Shown piece after piece: positions 1 through 8,407 of a DNA stretch of 64,000 bases. The notes beneath the pieces were generated by a model. It made no database searches and was not told the origin of the DNA. It saw only the letters and a list, made by a program, of their open reading frames with translations. Within the stretch, counting starts at the first letter, position 1. Each line of letters opens with the position of its first letter. The translations under genes were made by a program, and so were the position numbers. Source of the stretch: Cobetia sp. cqz5-12. GTDB taxonomy: Bacteria; Pseudomonadota; Gammaproteobacteria; Pseudomonadales; Halomonadaceae. The stretch lies in contig NZ_CP044522.1 of the NCBI RefSeq assembly GCF_016495405.1, positions 248,001 through 312,000 of the forward strand, read 5' to 3'.

Positions 1-100
1 GCTCTATCTGCTGATGACCTTGACCTCAAGCGCCGCCTTCAGCCGGCTGGAGCGCTACGTGCGCCGCGGCGAACCCGATATTTCAGCCCAGGAGGCGTGA
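1..100 (+). CDS. Amino-acid ABC transporter permease, C-terminal end (partial)
   Basis: Only the last 32 codons and the TGA stop at 98-100 are in the window. They read as a hydrophobic helix followed by a basic cytoplasmic tail (SRLERYVRRG), the usual end of a HisM/GlnP-type inner-membrane permease of a polar amino-acid ABC importer. The next permease starts 1 base after the stop, so the two probably form the heteromeric membrane channel. The identification rests mainly on this neighbour and the tail, so it is moderate. Confidence 0.7.
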   Translation, partial: LYLLMTLTSSAAFSRLERYVRRGEPDISAQEA

Positions 101-101
101 C

Positions 102-851
102 ATGGATTTCAGCTGGTTATCAGATCCCTATTATCAGGAATCGCTGTGGGAGGGGCTGGTCAACACCCTGTATCTGCTGGTCGTGTCGGCGGTACTCGGC
201 TTCACGCTGGCCGTCGGCATGGCGCTGGCGCGCATCAAGGGGCCCAGGCCATTGGCCTGGCTGGCCAGTGGCGTGTCCATCGTGATGCGTGGCACCCCCT
301 TGCTGGTGCAACTGTTCTTCTTCTATTACGGCATCGGCCGCCTGCTGGAAGGGATACCCGGCATTCGCGAAAGCATGTTCTGGGGCGTTCTGCGTGACCC
401 CTTCTTCTACGCCACTTTGACCTTCACCCTGTCGGTAGGCGCCTATACCGGCGAAGTCCTGCGAGGAGCGCTTCTCAGCGTGCCGCCGGGCGAGCGTGAA
501 GCCGGCCGTGCCTTCGGCATGGGGCCGTTCCAGGTCTTCACGCGTCTGTGGCTGCCGCGTGCCATCCAGCTGTGTCTGCCGACCCTGACCGGCGAGATCA
601 TCCTGCTGCTCAAGTCCGTGCCGCTGGTCTCGACGATCGCCATGATGGACCTGCTGCAGGTCGCCAACATCATTCGTGACGAGAACTTCCTCACCTATGA
701 GCCGCTGCTGTTCATCGGTGCCGTCTACCTGCTGCTGACCATCCTGCTGACCCTGTGCCTGCGCCAGGTGGAGCTCAACTTCCCGGGTGTCCGTGCCCAG
801 GCACGCAGTGGTGGACTGCTCTCGCGTCTGCGTCAGCCAAGGCCCGCCTGA
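102..851 (+). CDS. Polar amino-acid ABC transporter permease (HisM/ArtM type)
   Basis: A 249-residue integral membrane subunit of an amino-acid ABC importer, the normal length for the family. It has about five membrane helices and the cytoplasmic EAA loop that docks on the ATPase (GEREAGRAFGMGPFQVF, about residues 128-144). 'MRGTPLLVQLFFFYYG' at about residue 63 is the conserved permease segment of the HisQM/GlnP family. An AGGAGG-like site lies just before the ATG at 102, within the end of the upstream permease gene, so the two are translationally linked. The substrate (arginine, ornithine, histidine or similar) cannot be read from the sequence. The binding protein and ATPase would lie upstream of the window. 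Confidence 0.9.
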   Translation: MDFSWLSDPYYQESLWEGLVNTLYLLVVSAVLGFTLAVGMALARIKGPRPLAWLASGVSIVMRGTPLLVQLFFFYYGIGRLLEGIPGIRESMFWGVLRDPFFYATLTFTLSVGAYTGEVLRGALLSVPPGEREAGRAFGMGPFQVFTRLWLPRAIQLCLPTLTGEIILLLKSVPLVSTIAMMDLLQVANIIRDENFLTYEPLLFIGAVYLLLTILLTLCLRQVELNFPGVRAQARSGGLLSRLRQPRPA

Positions 852-936
852 GACCACTCACCTGGCGGGCATCGCTGATCTCCTGCCAAGTACCCCTCGC
901 ACAGGCTATTCACGTCTTTGCGTCATGGGGCGGTGA

Positions 937-1611
937 TCAAGCCCCGAAACCCGCGATGAAGACGCGCACGCAGCGCCTGACATGGGGGCGGAGTTGTTCG
1001 GAACTTGCGGTGTCGGGTGGGCAGCCGAGCAGGGCGTCGACATGCAGCGGGTTGAGCAGCATGCCGGTAAGCAGGTTGGCTGCGGCCAGTGGTTCCTGGC
1101 CGAGGCCGGTGGACGGCAGGTGGCCCTGGGCGACCTGACGCGACAGATAGCCTGCCAGGCGCTGTCGGGTCAGCTTGGGGCCGTTGTCGAGGAACAGCTT
1201 GCCGAGCTCTGGATTGCGGCCGCTCTCGAAGGCGAGGCCACGGAACAGGCGGATCAGTTCGGGTGCGAGGGCCAGCGCCAGCATCGCCATGCCGAAGTCT
1301 TCCAGCGCTTCCTCGACGCTGCGTGCCTCGTTGGCTTCGTGGTCCATCACCGACCACACCGTCTGCGCTTCCTGCTGCATCACGGCCAGAAACAGGCCGT
1401 CCTTGTTGCCGAAATTACGATACAGCGTTGCCAGCGATCCGCCGGCCTGACGGGCGATCTCATTGATGCTGGTCGCGGCAAAGCCATGTTCGAGGAAATG
1501 TTCGCGCGCGACTTCCAGCTGGCGTTTACGGCGTGCCTCCCCGCGCGGTGAGGCGCGAGTCGCGGTGCTTCCCGAGTCAGGGCCGGTCTCTGATGAGGGT
1601 GAATCAGTCAT
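937..1611 (-). CDS. TetR/AcrR family transcriptional regulator
   Basis: A 224-residue protein with an N-terminal TetR helix-turn-helix (about residues 25-75, containing SINEIARQAGGSLATLYRNF) followed by a helical ligand-binding domain. The open frame extends further upstream, but the ATG at 1611 is preferred because an AGGAC site lies about 8 bases before it and the TetR domain begins at the usual distance. It is divergent from the HlyD-MFS efflux pair. A 7-bp inverted repeat at 1716-1737 between them is the natural operator candidate. The likely role is to repress the pump until an inhibitory compound binds. The ligand is unknown. Confidence 0.92.
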   Translation of the reverse strand: MTDSPSSETGPDSGSTATRASPRGEARRKRQLEVAREHFLEHGFAATSINEIARQAGGSLATLYRNFGNKDGLFLAVMQQEAQTVWSVMDHEANEARSVEEALEDFGMAMLALALAPELIRLFRGLAFESGRNPELGKLFLDNGPKLTRQRLAGYLSRQVAQGHLPSTGLGQEPLAAANLLTGMLLNPLHVDALLGCPPDTASSEQLRPHVRRCVRVFIAGFGA

Positions 1612-1715
1612 GTGAGTGTCCTGTCTGTGATTCGGAAAACCGCCTGAAACAGGCAAGGTTGCGATATTGCGAACGAGAGACGCTGTCTGCCGAAACTGTT
1701 GGGGTTGCCTCAATG

Positions 1716-1737
1716 AAGTGTAGTATTCATTACACTT
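1716..1737. promoter_or_regulatory. Candidate TetR operator (inverted repeat)
   Basis: AAGTGTA (1716-1722) and TACACTT (1731-1737) form a perfect 7-bp inverted repeat around an AT-rich 8-bp centre. It lies between the divergent TetR gene and the efflux genes and is one of few AT-rich spots in this GC-rich stretch. TetR proteins usually bind such palindromes over their own promoter. Binding here is an inference. Confidence 0.6.
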
Positions 1738-1856
1738 TGTGGCGATGCAAGATGACAGCCGCGGCCCGAGCGCTCGCAAGTGCCGTGGCCGCCTCATCCG
1801 CAGCGTCAGACAGATTACACGCCTGTCATCGACAGGCAGCAAGAGAGAGTCGCCGA

Positions 1857-3029
1857 ATGAACAAGGCAGGCAAGGGTGTCGTGGCACTCATCGTGGTGGC
1901 GGGCGTGATCGCTGGCGGAGTGATGGGGGCCGAATGGTGGCAGGTCGGGCGCTTCATGCAGGAAACCGACAACGCCTATGTGCGTACCGACAGCGTCGCG
2001 GTGCGCTCCGAGATCACCGCGCGGGTGACGCGCATGCTGGTGCATGACAACCAGCCGGTGAAGAAGGGGCAGTTGCTGGTGCAGCTGGATGACGAGGATG
2101 CCAGGGCCAATCTGGACCAGGCCAGTGCCGCGCTGGACAACGCGCGTACCGGGGAAGTCCAGGCCGAGCGTCAGCTGGACCTGCAAGACGCGAAGATCGA
2201 CGAGGCCAAGGCCGCGCTGGCCTCGGCCAAGGCTGAACGCGATCAGGCGGCGCTGCATCTCAAGCGCTCCAGAAGTCTGGAGAGCCGCAGCTACGCCTCG
2301 CGTCAGTCCTATGAGGATGATCAGGTCACCCTGCGCACCGCCGAGGCCAAGGTGGCGCAGCAGAACGCGGCACTGGCGTCCGCGCGTCAGCAGCTGGAGG
2401 TCTACAAGGCGCAGCTGGAGTCGGCGCGTGCCCAGGTGGTGTCAGCGGCGGCGGATCTTGCCTACGCGCGCCACCAGTTGGAGAAGACCTCGATCTACGC
2501 GCCTCAGGACGGCGTGGTCGGCAATCGCAGTGTCGAGGTGGGCACCATGGCCAGCGCGTCGCTGACCCTGATGCAGCTGGTGCCGGTGAAAAGTGCCTAT
2601 GTGGTGGCCAACTACAAGGAAACCCAGACCGAGCGCATGCGCGTCGGCCAGCCGGTCAGTCTCGAGGTGGATGCCTACCCGGACATCGAGTTTGAGGGTG
2701 TGGTGGACAGCCTGGCGCCGGCGACTGGTACCGAGTTCAGCCTGCTGCCGACCGACAACGCCACCGGCAACTTCAACAAGATCGTCCAGCGTGTGCCGGT
2801 GCGCATTCGCCTGACCGGCCCTGAGGATGCGTTGCCGCGTCTGCGCGCTGGCCTGTCGGTCATCCCCAGCGTTGATACGCGTGAACTGCCGGACACCGGC
2901 ACCTATGCCGTCGATGCCCTCTCCAGGGAGGCCATCTCTGACGGTGTCATCGCCGACCACGTCATCGCCAACCACGTCATCGCGCCCGTTGCCGCACAGG
3001 TCGCTGGCGCTGATCGCGGAGCGCAGTAA
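1857..3029 (+). CDS. HlyD/EmrA family efflux periplasmic adaptor
   Basis: A 390-residue membrane fusion protein with one N-terminal membrane anchor (about residues 7-28), a biotinyl-lipoyl half (QETDNAYVRTDSVAV), a long alpha-helical coiled-coil hairpin (about 95-215) and a beta-barrel. This is the EmrA layout. It would link the inner-membrane MFS pump encoded 2 bases downstream to an outer-membrane channel. The ATG at 1857 places the anchor at the very N-terminus; the open frame extends upstream through the TetR control region and is not used. Near the C-terminus three 15-bp units (2946-2990) encode VIADH, VIANH and VIAPV, a recent-looking in-frame duplication. Confidence 0.92.
   Translation: MNKAGKGVVALIVVAGVIAGGVMGAEWWQVGRFMQETDNAYVRTDSVAVRSEITARVTRMLVHDNQPVKKGQLLVQLDDEDARANLDQASAALDNARTGEVQAERQLDLQDAKIDEAKAALASAKAERDQAALHLKRSRSLESRSYASRQSYEDDQVTLRTAEAKVAQQNAALASARQQLEVYKAQLESARAQVVSAAADLAYARHQLEKTSIYAPQDGVVGNRSVEVGTMASASLTLMQLVPVKSAYVVANYKETQTERMRVGQPVSLEVDAYPDIEFEGVVDSLAPATGTEFSLLPTDNATGNFNKIVQRVPVRIRLTGPEDALPRLRAGLSVIPSVDTRELPDTGTYAVDALSREAISDGVIADHVIANHVIAPVAAQVAGADRGAQ
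2946..2990 (+). repeat. In-frame 15-bp tandem repeat, 3 units, in the adaptor C-terminus
   Basis: The units GTCATCGCCGACCAC, GTCATCGCCAACCAC and GTCATCGCGCCCGTT encode the pentapeptides VIADH, VIANH and VIAPV about 13 codons before the stop. The period is a multiple of three, so the frame is kept. It lies outside the conserved adaptor fold. Confidence 0.8.
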
Positions 3030-3031
3030 GC

Positions 3032-4606
3032 ATGGCCGAAGCAACGCAGGCACCAGCGGGCACCGCCAGTGACATGCCGACGCGCCGCCAGCAGATCGGC
3101 TTCGTGGCCGCGGTGTTCGGCATGTTCATGGCGATTCTGGATATCCAGATCGTGTCCAGCTCGCTCAATGAGCTGCAGGCGGGCCTGGCCGCCAGCCAGG
3201 ACCAGATCTCCTGGGTGCAGACCAGCTATCTGATCGCCGAGATCGTGATGATTCCGCTGTCCGGCATGCTGGCGCGCATCTTCTCGACGCGGCTGGTGCT
3301 GACCGTCTCGGCGCTTGGCTTCACGCTGGCGAGTCTGGGCTGTGCGCTCTCGACCTCGCTGGAAGCCCTGATCGTGCTGCGTGCGGTCCAGGGCTTCATG
3401 GGCGGGGCGATGATTCCGCTGACCCAGGCGGCCAGTTTCTCGATCTTCCCGCGCCGCATGATGGGCAGCATCCAGGCAGTCATCGGCCTGGTGGCAACCA
3501 TGGCGCCCTCCATCGGGCCCTCCGTCGGCGGCTACATCACCGAATACATGAGCTGGCATTGGCTGTTTCTGGTCAATCTGGTGCCGGGCATCATCGTGGC
3601 GGCGCTGGTGTGGCGCAATCTGGAGATCGACAGCGGCGACCGCGGCCTGCTCAGCCGTCTGGATACGCCGGGACTGGTGCTGATGGCGGTCTTTCTCGGC
3701 AGCCTCGAATTCGTGCTCGAGGAGGGGCCCGGCGATGACTGGTTCGCCAGTTCGCTTATCCTGTTCTGGAGTGTGGTATGTGCCATCGCGGCGGTCGGCT
3801 TCTTCTGGCGCGTGCTGACAACCCCGAATCCCATCGTCGACCTGCGGGTGTTCAAGAACCGCAACTTCGCGCTGGGGGCGATCATCGGCTTCTGGATCGG
3901 CGTGGTGCTCTACGGGCTGGTCTATCTGGTGCCGCTGTTTCTCGGCTCGATTTCCGGCTTCTCCAGCGTGCAGATCGGGCAGGTGATGTTCGTCAGCGGC
4001 GTGGTGATGTTCCTGATGGCGCCGGTGGCGGGCAAGCTTTCCGACCGCATCGACCTGCGCCTGATGCTGTGCATCGGCCTGGTGCTGACCGGTCTCGGCA
4101 CCGGCATGAACGTGCACCTGACCTCGGCCTCGGGCTTCGATGACTTCTTCTGGCCGCAGGTGATCCGCGGCGCGGGCCAGATCATGGTGCTGCTGTCGGT
4201 CTCCCGTCTGGCGATGGGGCGTCTGGCGTCCCACGAGATAGGCAATGGCAGTGGCCTGTTCAACGTGATGCGCAACCTGGGCGGCGCGGTGGGGCTGGCG
4301 CTGATCGATACCATCCGCGAGATGCGTGAGGACTATCACTGGAATCAGATGATCGGGGCCATCGACCAGAGCCGTCAGGTGGTGATCGACCAGCTGGCTA
4401 GCTATCAGTCGACCTTCGCGGGGCTGGCTGATCCGTGGCAGGCCGGCGTGCAGATGATCGCCCAGCGCATCAGTATCCAGGCCGAGGTGCTGGCCTTCGA
4501 CAATATCTTCCTGTGGCTGGGCGCGGTCTATGTGGTGGGCAGTGTCGTGGTGATCGCCTTCCGTCGGCCGGAGAGCGAGGGCAGTAACGAAGGCGGGGCT
4601 CACTAG
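3032..4606 (+). CDS. DHA2 family MFS multidrug efflux transporter (EmrB type)
   Basis: A 524-residue protein predicted to have 14 membrane helices, typical of DHA2 drug:H+ antiporters. The first helix carries 'FMAILDIQIVSSSLNELQ', which matches the family motif D1, and 'LRAVQGFMGGAMIPL' is the motif C-like antiporter region. It begins 2 bases after the adaptor stop, so the two are one operon forming an EmrAB-like pump that would expel hydrophobic toxicants across both membranes. The spacing before the ATG offers only a weak ribosome site, which suggests translational coupling. The operon ends in a strong hairpin at 4643-4678. Confidence 0.93.
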   Translation: MAEATQAPAGTASDMPTRRQQIGFVAAVFGMFMAILDIQIVSSSLNELQAGLAASQDQISWVQTSYLIAEIVMIPLSGMLARIFSTRLVLTVSALGFTLASLGCALSTSLEALIVLRAVQGFMGGAMIPLTQAASFSIFPRRMMGSIQAVIGLVATMAPSIGPSVGGYITEYMSWHWLFLVNLVPGIIVAALVWRNLEIDSGDRGLLSRLDTPGLVLMAVFLGSLEFVLEEGPGDDWFASSLILFWSVVCAIAAVGFFWRVLTTPNPIVDLRVFKNRNFALGAIIGFWIGVVLYGLVYLVPLFLGSISGFSSVQIGQVMFVSGVVMFLMAPVAGKLSDRIDLRLMLCIGLVLTGLGTGMNVHLTSASGFDDFFWPQVIRGAGQIMVLLSVSRLAMGRLASHEIGNGSGLFNVMRNLGGAVGLALIDTIREMREDYHWNQMIGAIDQSRQVVIDQLASYQSTFAGLADPWQAGVQMIAQRISIQAEVLAFDNIFLWLGAVYVVGSVVVIAFRRPESEGSNEGGAH

Positions 4607-4642
4607 CGTGGCGTCCCGTGGCGTCACAGCCGCACCGACCAA

Positions 4643-4678
4643 CGACAAGACCCGCCTTGATGGCGGGTCTTGTCGTTT
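4643..4678. terminator. Bidirectional rho-independent terminator
   Basis: A 14-bp perfect stem (4643-4656 with 4662-4675) with a 5-base loop, followed by TTT. It lies between convergent genes, the MFS pump and ftrD, so it can serve both. Confidence 0.85.
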
Positions 4679-4699
4679 CTGCATGCGGGTGACAGCGTC

Positions 4700-6187
4700 T
4701 CACCAGCCCCAGAACATCAGGTACCAGATGCCCAGCGCGGGCAGGCAGGCCAGCGCGACACTCGCGGTGCCGATCAGCCGTGCGGCGTTGCGCTGCTCGC
4801 TACTGTGCTGCTCGCCACTGTGCTGCTCGCCAGTAATGCGCCAGGCCAGCCGCAGGCCCCATAGGCAGGCCAGCGCCAGCAGGGTGGCGCGCAGATCATT
4901 GGCCCAGGTGAGGTTGATGCCGTCACCACGCAGCAGCGTCATGGTGGTGGCGGAGAGGCCGAGGAACACGCCCAGCCCGCCCAGCGGAATCAGGCTCAGC
5001 GAGAGGTGCCACAGGCGTGACAGCGTCGCCTTGCCACCCATCAGCCAGTTGCCCAGCAGCAGCGGCAGACTGGTGAGCGCGCCCAGCAGACCGCCACCGA
5101 CCACGATCCACAGCGTGATCAGGCTGCCATCGAGCAGATTGAAGACATCGTTGTGCTCGGGATAGTTGGTCAGGATCCAGGTCGGCAGGGTGGTGGTCAG
5201 CGGCCACATCAGATCGTGCTCGATCAGCCAGACCGCCAGCTGCTGCTTGAGGGCGACGAACCACGGGCTGGCGCTCCAGCTGAAGGCGCCGATGGCGATG
5301 CCGAGCAGGCCGAACACCAGCACCGAGTAGTGGGTAAAGCGCACCGGCTGCGGCGGCTCGACCAGCTCCACGCCCGGCGCACGCCACTCCAGCTGCATCG
5401 CGTCCTTGTAGCCGCTGCAGCGTCCGCAGACATGGCAGTCACCGGCACTGTCGAGCTGCTTGAGCGGAATCAGCGGTGCGCAGTCAGGGGCGTGCATGCG
5501 TACGGCGTTGCCCTGACGGACAGCCTGATTGTGGGCGTTCCAGCGCGCCTGGTCGGTACGGAAGTGGGTCGGTGACAGGCGCGCCAGCAGATTGAATACG
5601 CCATTCACCGGACACAGCTGACGGCACCAGACGCGGGTGCCCTTGCCGTAGATCAGTCCGACCACGATCGCGGCCACCGTCGAGCCGCCCAGTACCACCA
5701 GTGCGCCCAGCGGGTACTGATAGACGCTGGCCAGCTGGCCATAGAGCGTGGTGCCGAGGAAGGCCACGAAGGGCCAGCCGCCCCAGCGCATCCAGCCGGG
5801 AATCGGTCGACCGAGGCCGATGCGGCTGGCGGCTTCGGTCAGGGTGCCTTCGGGACAGAAGACACCACACCACACGCGGCCCATCAGCACCATGCTGATC
5901 AGCACGAAGGGCCACCACAGCCCCCAGAACACGAACTCGGCGAACACCGTCAGGTTGGTGAGGATATGCGCCTGGTAATCCGGCAGCGGCAACAGGGCCG
6001 GTACCACCAGCAGAAAGGCATAGATACCGACCACCAGCCATTGCACCAGCTGGATCAGGCCACGCCGCTGCTGCATTGCCTGACCGAAGCGCGCGATGCG
6101 CGTGGCCTGACGGCCAGGCGAGGTGCCGCCATCACTGGCGATGAGGTTGGCGATGTCGCCGTGGGGGCTGGAACCGCAATTGGCCAT
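4700..6187 (-). CDS. ftrD: 4Fe-4S membrane ferredoxin of ferrous iron uptake (FtrD)
   Basis: A 495-residue polytopic membrane protein with cysteine clusters typical of NapH/NosR-like electron carriers: WCGVFCPEGTLTEA, WCRQLCPVNGVFN and CHVCGRCSGYK. It is the last gene of a four-gene unit with P19, cupredoxin and Ftr1 homologues, which matches FtrABCD of Bordetella and Brucella. There FtrD is thought to accept or deliver electrons during Fe(II) oxidation-coupled uptake. An AGGAGAG site precedes the ATG. Near the C-terminus a 15-bp repeat (4793-4837) encodes GEQHS-like units. The exact electron path is inferred. Confidence 0.88.
   Translation of the reverse strand: MANCGSSPHGDIANLIASDGGTSPGRQATRIARFGQAMQQRRGLIQLVQWLVVGIYAFLLVVPALLPLPDYQAHILTNLTVFAEFVFWGLWWPFVLISMVLMGRVWCGVFCPEGTLTEAASRIGLGRPIPGWMRWGGWPFVAFLGTTLYGQLASVYQYPLGALVVLGGSTVAAIVVGLIYGKGTRVWCRQLCPVNGVFNLLARLSPTHFRTDQARWNAHNQAVRQGNAVRMHAPDCAPLIPLKQLDSAGDCHVCGRCSGYKDAMQLEWRAPGVELVEPPQPVRFTHYSVLVFGLLGIAIGAFSWSASPWFVALKQQLAVWLIEHDLMWPLTTTLPTWILTNYPEHNDVFNLLDGSLITLWIVVGGGLLGALTSLPLLLGNWLMGGKATLSRLWHLSLSLIPLGGLGVFLGLSATTMTLLRGDGINLTWANDLRATLLALACLWGLRLAWRITGEQHSGEQHSSEQRNAARLIGTASVALACLPALGIWYLMFWGW
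4793..4837 (-). repeat. In-frame 15-bp tandem repeat, 3 units, inside ftrD 3' end
   Basis: On the plus strand the units are CTGCTCGCTACTGTG, CTGCTCGCCACTGTG and CTGCTCGCCAGTAAT. On the coding strand they give HSGEQ/HSSEQ-type pentapeptides in a loop before the last membrane helix. The frame is preserved. Confidence 0.8.
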
Positions 6188-6228
6188 GGCTGTCGTCTCT
6201 CCTGGCTGGCAGATCGCGTGAACAGGAC

Positions 6229-7089
6229 TCAGCTGCGCGCGCGGGCAGTGAGCTGGCGGCGCTGGTCCACGCGCTCTATCTTGCGCTGACGCTTCATGAG
6301 GCTTGCGACGATGACCCAGTAGCCGAGATAGCCGACCACCATTGTCGTGGCAGGCCAGGCGCGATAGCCGGCGAAGGTCGCCAGCAGTCCGCCGAGGCCG
6401 CTGCCATCATCGAGCAGCCAGCTGGAATCCCAGAGCGGGTCGAGGCCTGCCGGCAGATAGCCGAGGCCGATCAGCTGTTCGAGACCCGACATCAACAGTG
6501 ACGCCGCCAGCAACAACAAAAGGATTTCGGTCACGCGGAAGAACAGCTTCCACGAGAACAGGCGTGAACCGAGCTGCAGCGCCATGAAGGTCGCCACCGC
6601 GAGGGCGAAGCCGAGGCCCGCAGCGAGCGAGAAGCTGGCGATGCCGCCGGATTGCAGGCTGGCGGCGCCCATGCCGTAGAGGAAGACGACGGTTTCCGCG
6701 CCTTCACGCGCCACGGCGATGGCGACCAGTGTCGCCACACCCCAGTAGCTGCCGGAGGAGACGGCGCTGGCCAGGCCGCTCTCCAGCTCTGCCTTGAGCG
6801 TGCGGCCCTTGGTGCGCATCCACAGCACCATCTGGGTGATCAACAGGCAGGCGGTCAGCACCAGTACGGCCTGGAAGACCTCCTGCGCGGTACCGGTCAG
6901 CCAGGTGTTGGCACCCATCAGCGCCGCCCCCATCAGGCCGGCCAGCACCAGGCCGGCGACGACCCCGCCCCACAGGTAGCGCAGGCCCGCGCGGGTGCCG
7001 GACTGCACCAGCCAGGCGTGCATGATGCCGATGACGAGAATGGCTTCGACGCTTTCACGCCAGACGATAAACAGGATCTGATCAAACAT
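6229..7089 (-). CDS. ftrC: FTR1 family iron permease (FtrC)
   Basis: A 286-residue, roughly seven-helix permease of the Ftr1/EfeU family. The two iron-transit REXXE motifs are present: RESVE at residues 11-15 in helix 1 and REGAE at 128-132 in helix 4. It would move iron across the inner membrane after oxidation by the periplasmic partners. It lies between ftrB (77 bases upstream) and ftrD (41 bases downstream), with a GAGAG site before the ATG. The presence of P19 and a ferredoxin rather than EfeO/EfeB makes this FtrABCD, not EfeUOB. Confidence 0.93.
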   Translation of the reverse strand: MFDQILFIVWRESVEAILVIGIMHAWLVQSGTRAGLRYLWGGVVAGLVLAGLMGAALMGANTWLTGTAQEVFQAVLVLTACLLITQMVLWMRTKGRTLKAELESGLASAVSSGSYWGVATLVAIAVAREGAETVVFLYGMGAASLQSGGIASFSLAAGLGFALAVATFMALQLGSRLFSWKLFFRVTEILLLLLAASLLMSGLEQLIGLGYLPAGLDPLWDSSWLLDDGSGLGGLLATFAGYRAWPATTMVVGYLGYWVIVASLMKRQRKIERVDQRRQLTARARS

Positions 7090-7166
7090 GCGGACTCTCT
7101 TCTACTGACGTTCGGTGCGCGCCATCGATGACGAAAAAGGCGTCTTTGGCACAGGTTGTGCCGAGC

Positions 7167-7556
7167 TTATTCGGCGACGACCTTGCCACGCGCATCCGGC
7201 AGGTGGAAATCATCGAAGAAGTCATAGCTTCCCGCGCGCAGCGGATGAATGACGACGAACGACTTCACGCCCGGCGCCAGCACCTTCTCCTTGCGCAGGG
7301 AGTTGCTCTCGAATTCGGCCGGCGTATTGCCCGCGTTATGCAACTGGATGACGAATTTCTCGCCCGCCTTCACCTCAAGGACCTCAGGGATGAGCTTGCC
7401 GTTGTCGAGGGTCAGGTCGTAGGACGGCATGTCGCTGGCGGCCGCCGGCCGAGGCAGCAGGGCCACGAGCAACAGGGCGAGCGCGGGCAGCAGGGCGCTT
7501 GCTCGATGGGGCAGGCGAGAGGGCAAGAGGGAGGGCAAGTGAGAGGTCAGGCGCAT
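7167..7556 (-). CDS. ftrB: Periplasmic cupredoxin-like protein (FtrB)
   Basis: A 129-residue exported protein. The ATG at 7556 is chosen because a GGAG site lies upstream and it gives a signal peptide ending PRPAAA-SD; earlier in-frame ATG codons would bury that signal. The mature domain is a small cupredoxin (KLIPEVLEVKAGEKFVIQLHN) resembling the EfeO N-terminal domain. In Bordetella and Brucella the equivalent FtrB is proposed to oxidise Fe(II) delivered by FtrA. Few of the usual type-1 copper ligands are obvious, so the copper content is uncertain. A 10-bp hairpin at 7650-7686 separates it from ftrA. Confidence 0.85.
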   Translation of the reverse strand: MRLTSHLPSLLPSRLPHRASALLPALALLLVALLPRPAAASDMPSYDLTLDNGKLIPEVLEVKAGEKFVIQLHNAGNTPAEFESNSLRKEKVLAPGVKSFVVIHPLRAGSYDFFDDFHLPDARGKVVAE

Positions 7557-7649
7557 GGGACACTCCGGACGATGAGGAAAAGCGCACACTGACACCAGCA
7601 CAAGGCGCTGGTGGTAGAGCGACCAATGGCCGCGAGTGCAGGTCAGCAC

Positions 7650-7686
7650 AGGCGGCCATCGAAGGAGCAAGCGGCAATGGCCGCCT
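7650..7686 (-). promoter_or_regulatory. Intercistronic hairpin between ftrA and ftrB
   Basis: AGGCGGCCAT (7650-7659) and ATGGCCGCCT (7677-7686) form a perfect 10-bp stem with a 17-base loop and no T-run. It may stabilise the ftrA message or attenuate reading into ftrBCD. This is an inference from position only. Confidence 0.5.
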
Positions 7687-7733
7687 CACGGGATGCAGAT
7701 ATTCAGGGTCATGCAGCAAGGGCAGAGCGGCGC

Positions 7734-8294
7734 TCAGTAGCCGCCTTTCTTGCCGACACCGGCATAGACGAAGTCGTAGTCGGTGGTGATGGTCTGCGGC
7801 CACTCGGCGACGCCGGTTTCCTTGTCGATATGACGCGGCATGTCCGGATGCTGGATCTCGAAGGTCAGGTGGTACTTGCCCGGGCCATCCAGCTTGACGT
7901 TCTTGCCGTAGTGGGTGCCGTCATTGGCGATCATCGGTACCAGCTCGCCTTCGATCGGCGCCTCGCCACCCTGCTTGGTCAGGGTGTAGTGAATGCCGAG
8001 ATAGGGGATCCAGTCGCCCGGCGCGAAGCCGTTGTCGTTTTCCATCAGCGCGTGGATATCGGCTTCCAGGTGGATATCGGCCTGATTGGCAGGCAGCTTG
8101 CCGGCCGGAGCCATCACCACCGGCTGCAGGTAGACCGCAGCGATTTCCATGCCGCCTTCCTTGACCGGCGTGCCGATCGGGTATTCCAGTGCCGAGGCCT
8201 GGCCCGCCACGAACGTTGCCGCCAGGCTCAGGGCGAGCAGGGAAGGCTTGAGCGCGCGGGGCAGAGCAGTGGTGAAGGAGTGACGCTGTGGCAT
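7734..8294 (-). CDS. ftrA: P19-type periplasmic iron-binding protein (FtrA)
   Basis: A 186-residue exported protein of the P19/Tp34 family. After a signal peptide ending in AGQASA, the mature protein begins LEYPIGTPVKEGGMEIAAVY and contains the family segments ADIHLEADIHA and GDWIPYLGIHYTL with the expected metal-binding His and Glu residues. P19 proteins bind Cu/Fe and capture ferrous iron for the Ftr permease. The ATG at 8294 gives the best signal peptide; an ATG at 8330 is possible but sits close to the Fur-like site. This is the first gene of ftrABCD. Confidence 0.88.
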   Translation of the reverse strand: MPQRHSFTTALPRALKPSLLALSLAATFVAGQASALEYPIGTPVKEGGMEIAAVYLQPVVMAPAGKLPANQADIHLEADIHALMENDNGFAPGDWIPYLGIHYTLTKQGGEAPIEGELVPMIANDGTHYGKNVKLDGPGKYHLTFEIQHPDMPRHIDKETGVAEWPQTITTDYDFVYAGVGKKGGY

Positions 8295-8347
8295 CGGGGG
8301 GACTCGCAATGATGGGAAGTGGAGCTTCATTATCCCGATAAGCCTAA

Positions 8348-8362
8348 ATATAACCATTCTCA
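8348..8362 (-). promoter_or_regulatory. Candidate Fur box upstream of ftrABCD
   Basis: On the minus strand the sequence TGAGAATGGTTATAT agrees with the 7-1-7 Fur consensus (TGATAATNATTATCA) at 11 of 14 positions. It is placed 54 bases before the chosen ftrA start. Iron repression by Fur would be expected for this operon. Judged by eye. Confidence 0.55.
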
Positions 8363-8407
8363 TCCCTGCGCCGCTTGCGTTGCTCATCTTGCAACGGGAT
8401 GTTGTAT

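Noticed and set aside
2903-4684. Long open frame antisense to the MFS efflux gene
   Set aside because: It mirrors the codon bias of the plus-strand gene, has a low-complexity His/Gln/Arg-rich product, no ribosome site and no recognisable domain. Similar antisense frames opposite the TRAP permease, betT, valS, pepA, tmcA and the YdeP gene were rejected for the same reason.
6229-8294. Iron operon considered as EfeUOB
   Set aside because: There is an Ftr1 permease, but also a P19 protein, a stand-alone cupredoxin and a 4Fe-4S membrane protein, and no EfeO M75 domain or EfeB peroxidase. This is the FtrABCD set.
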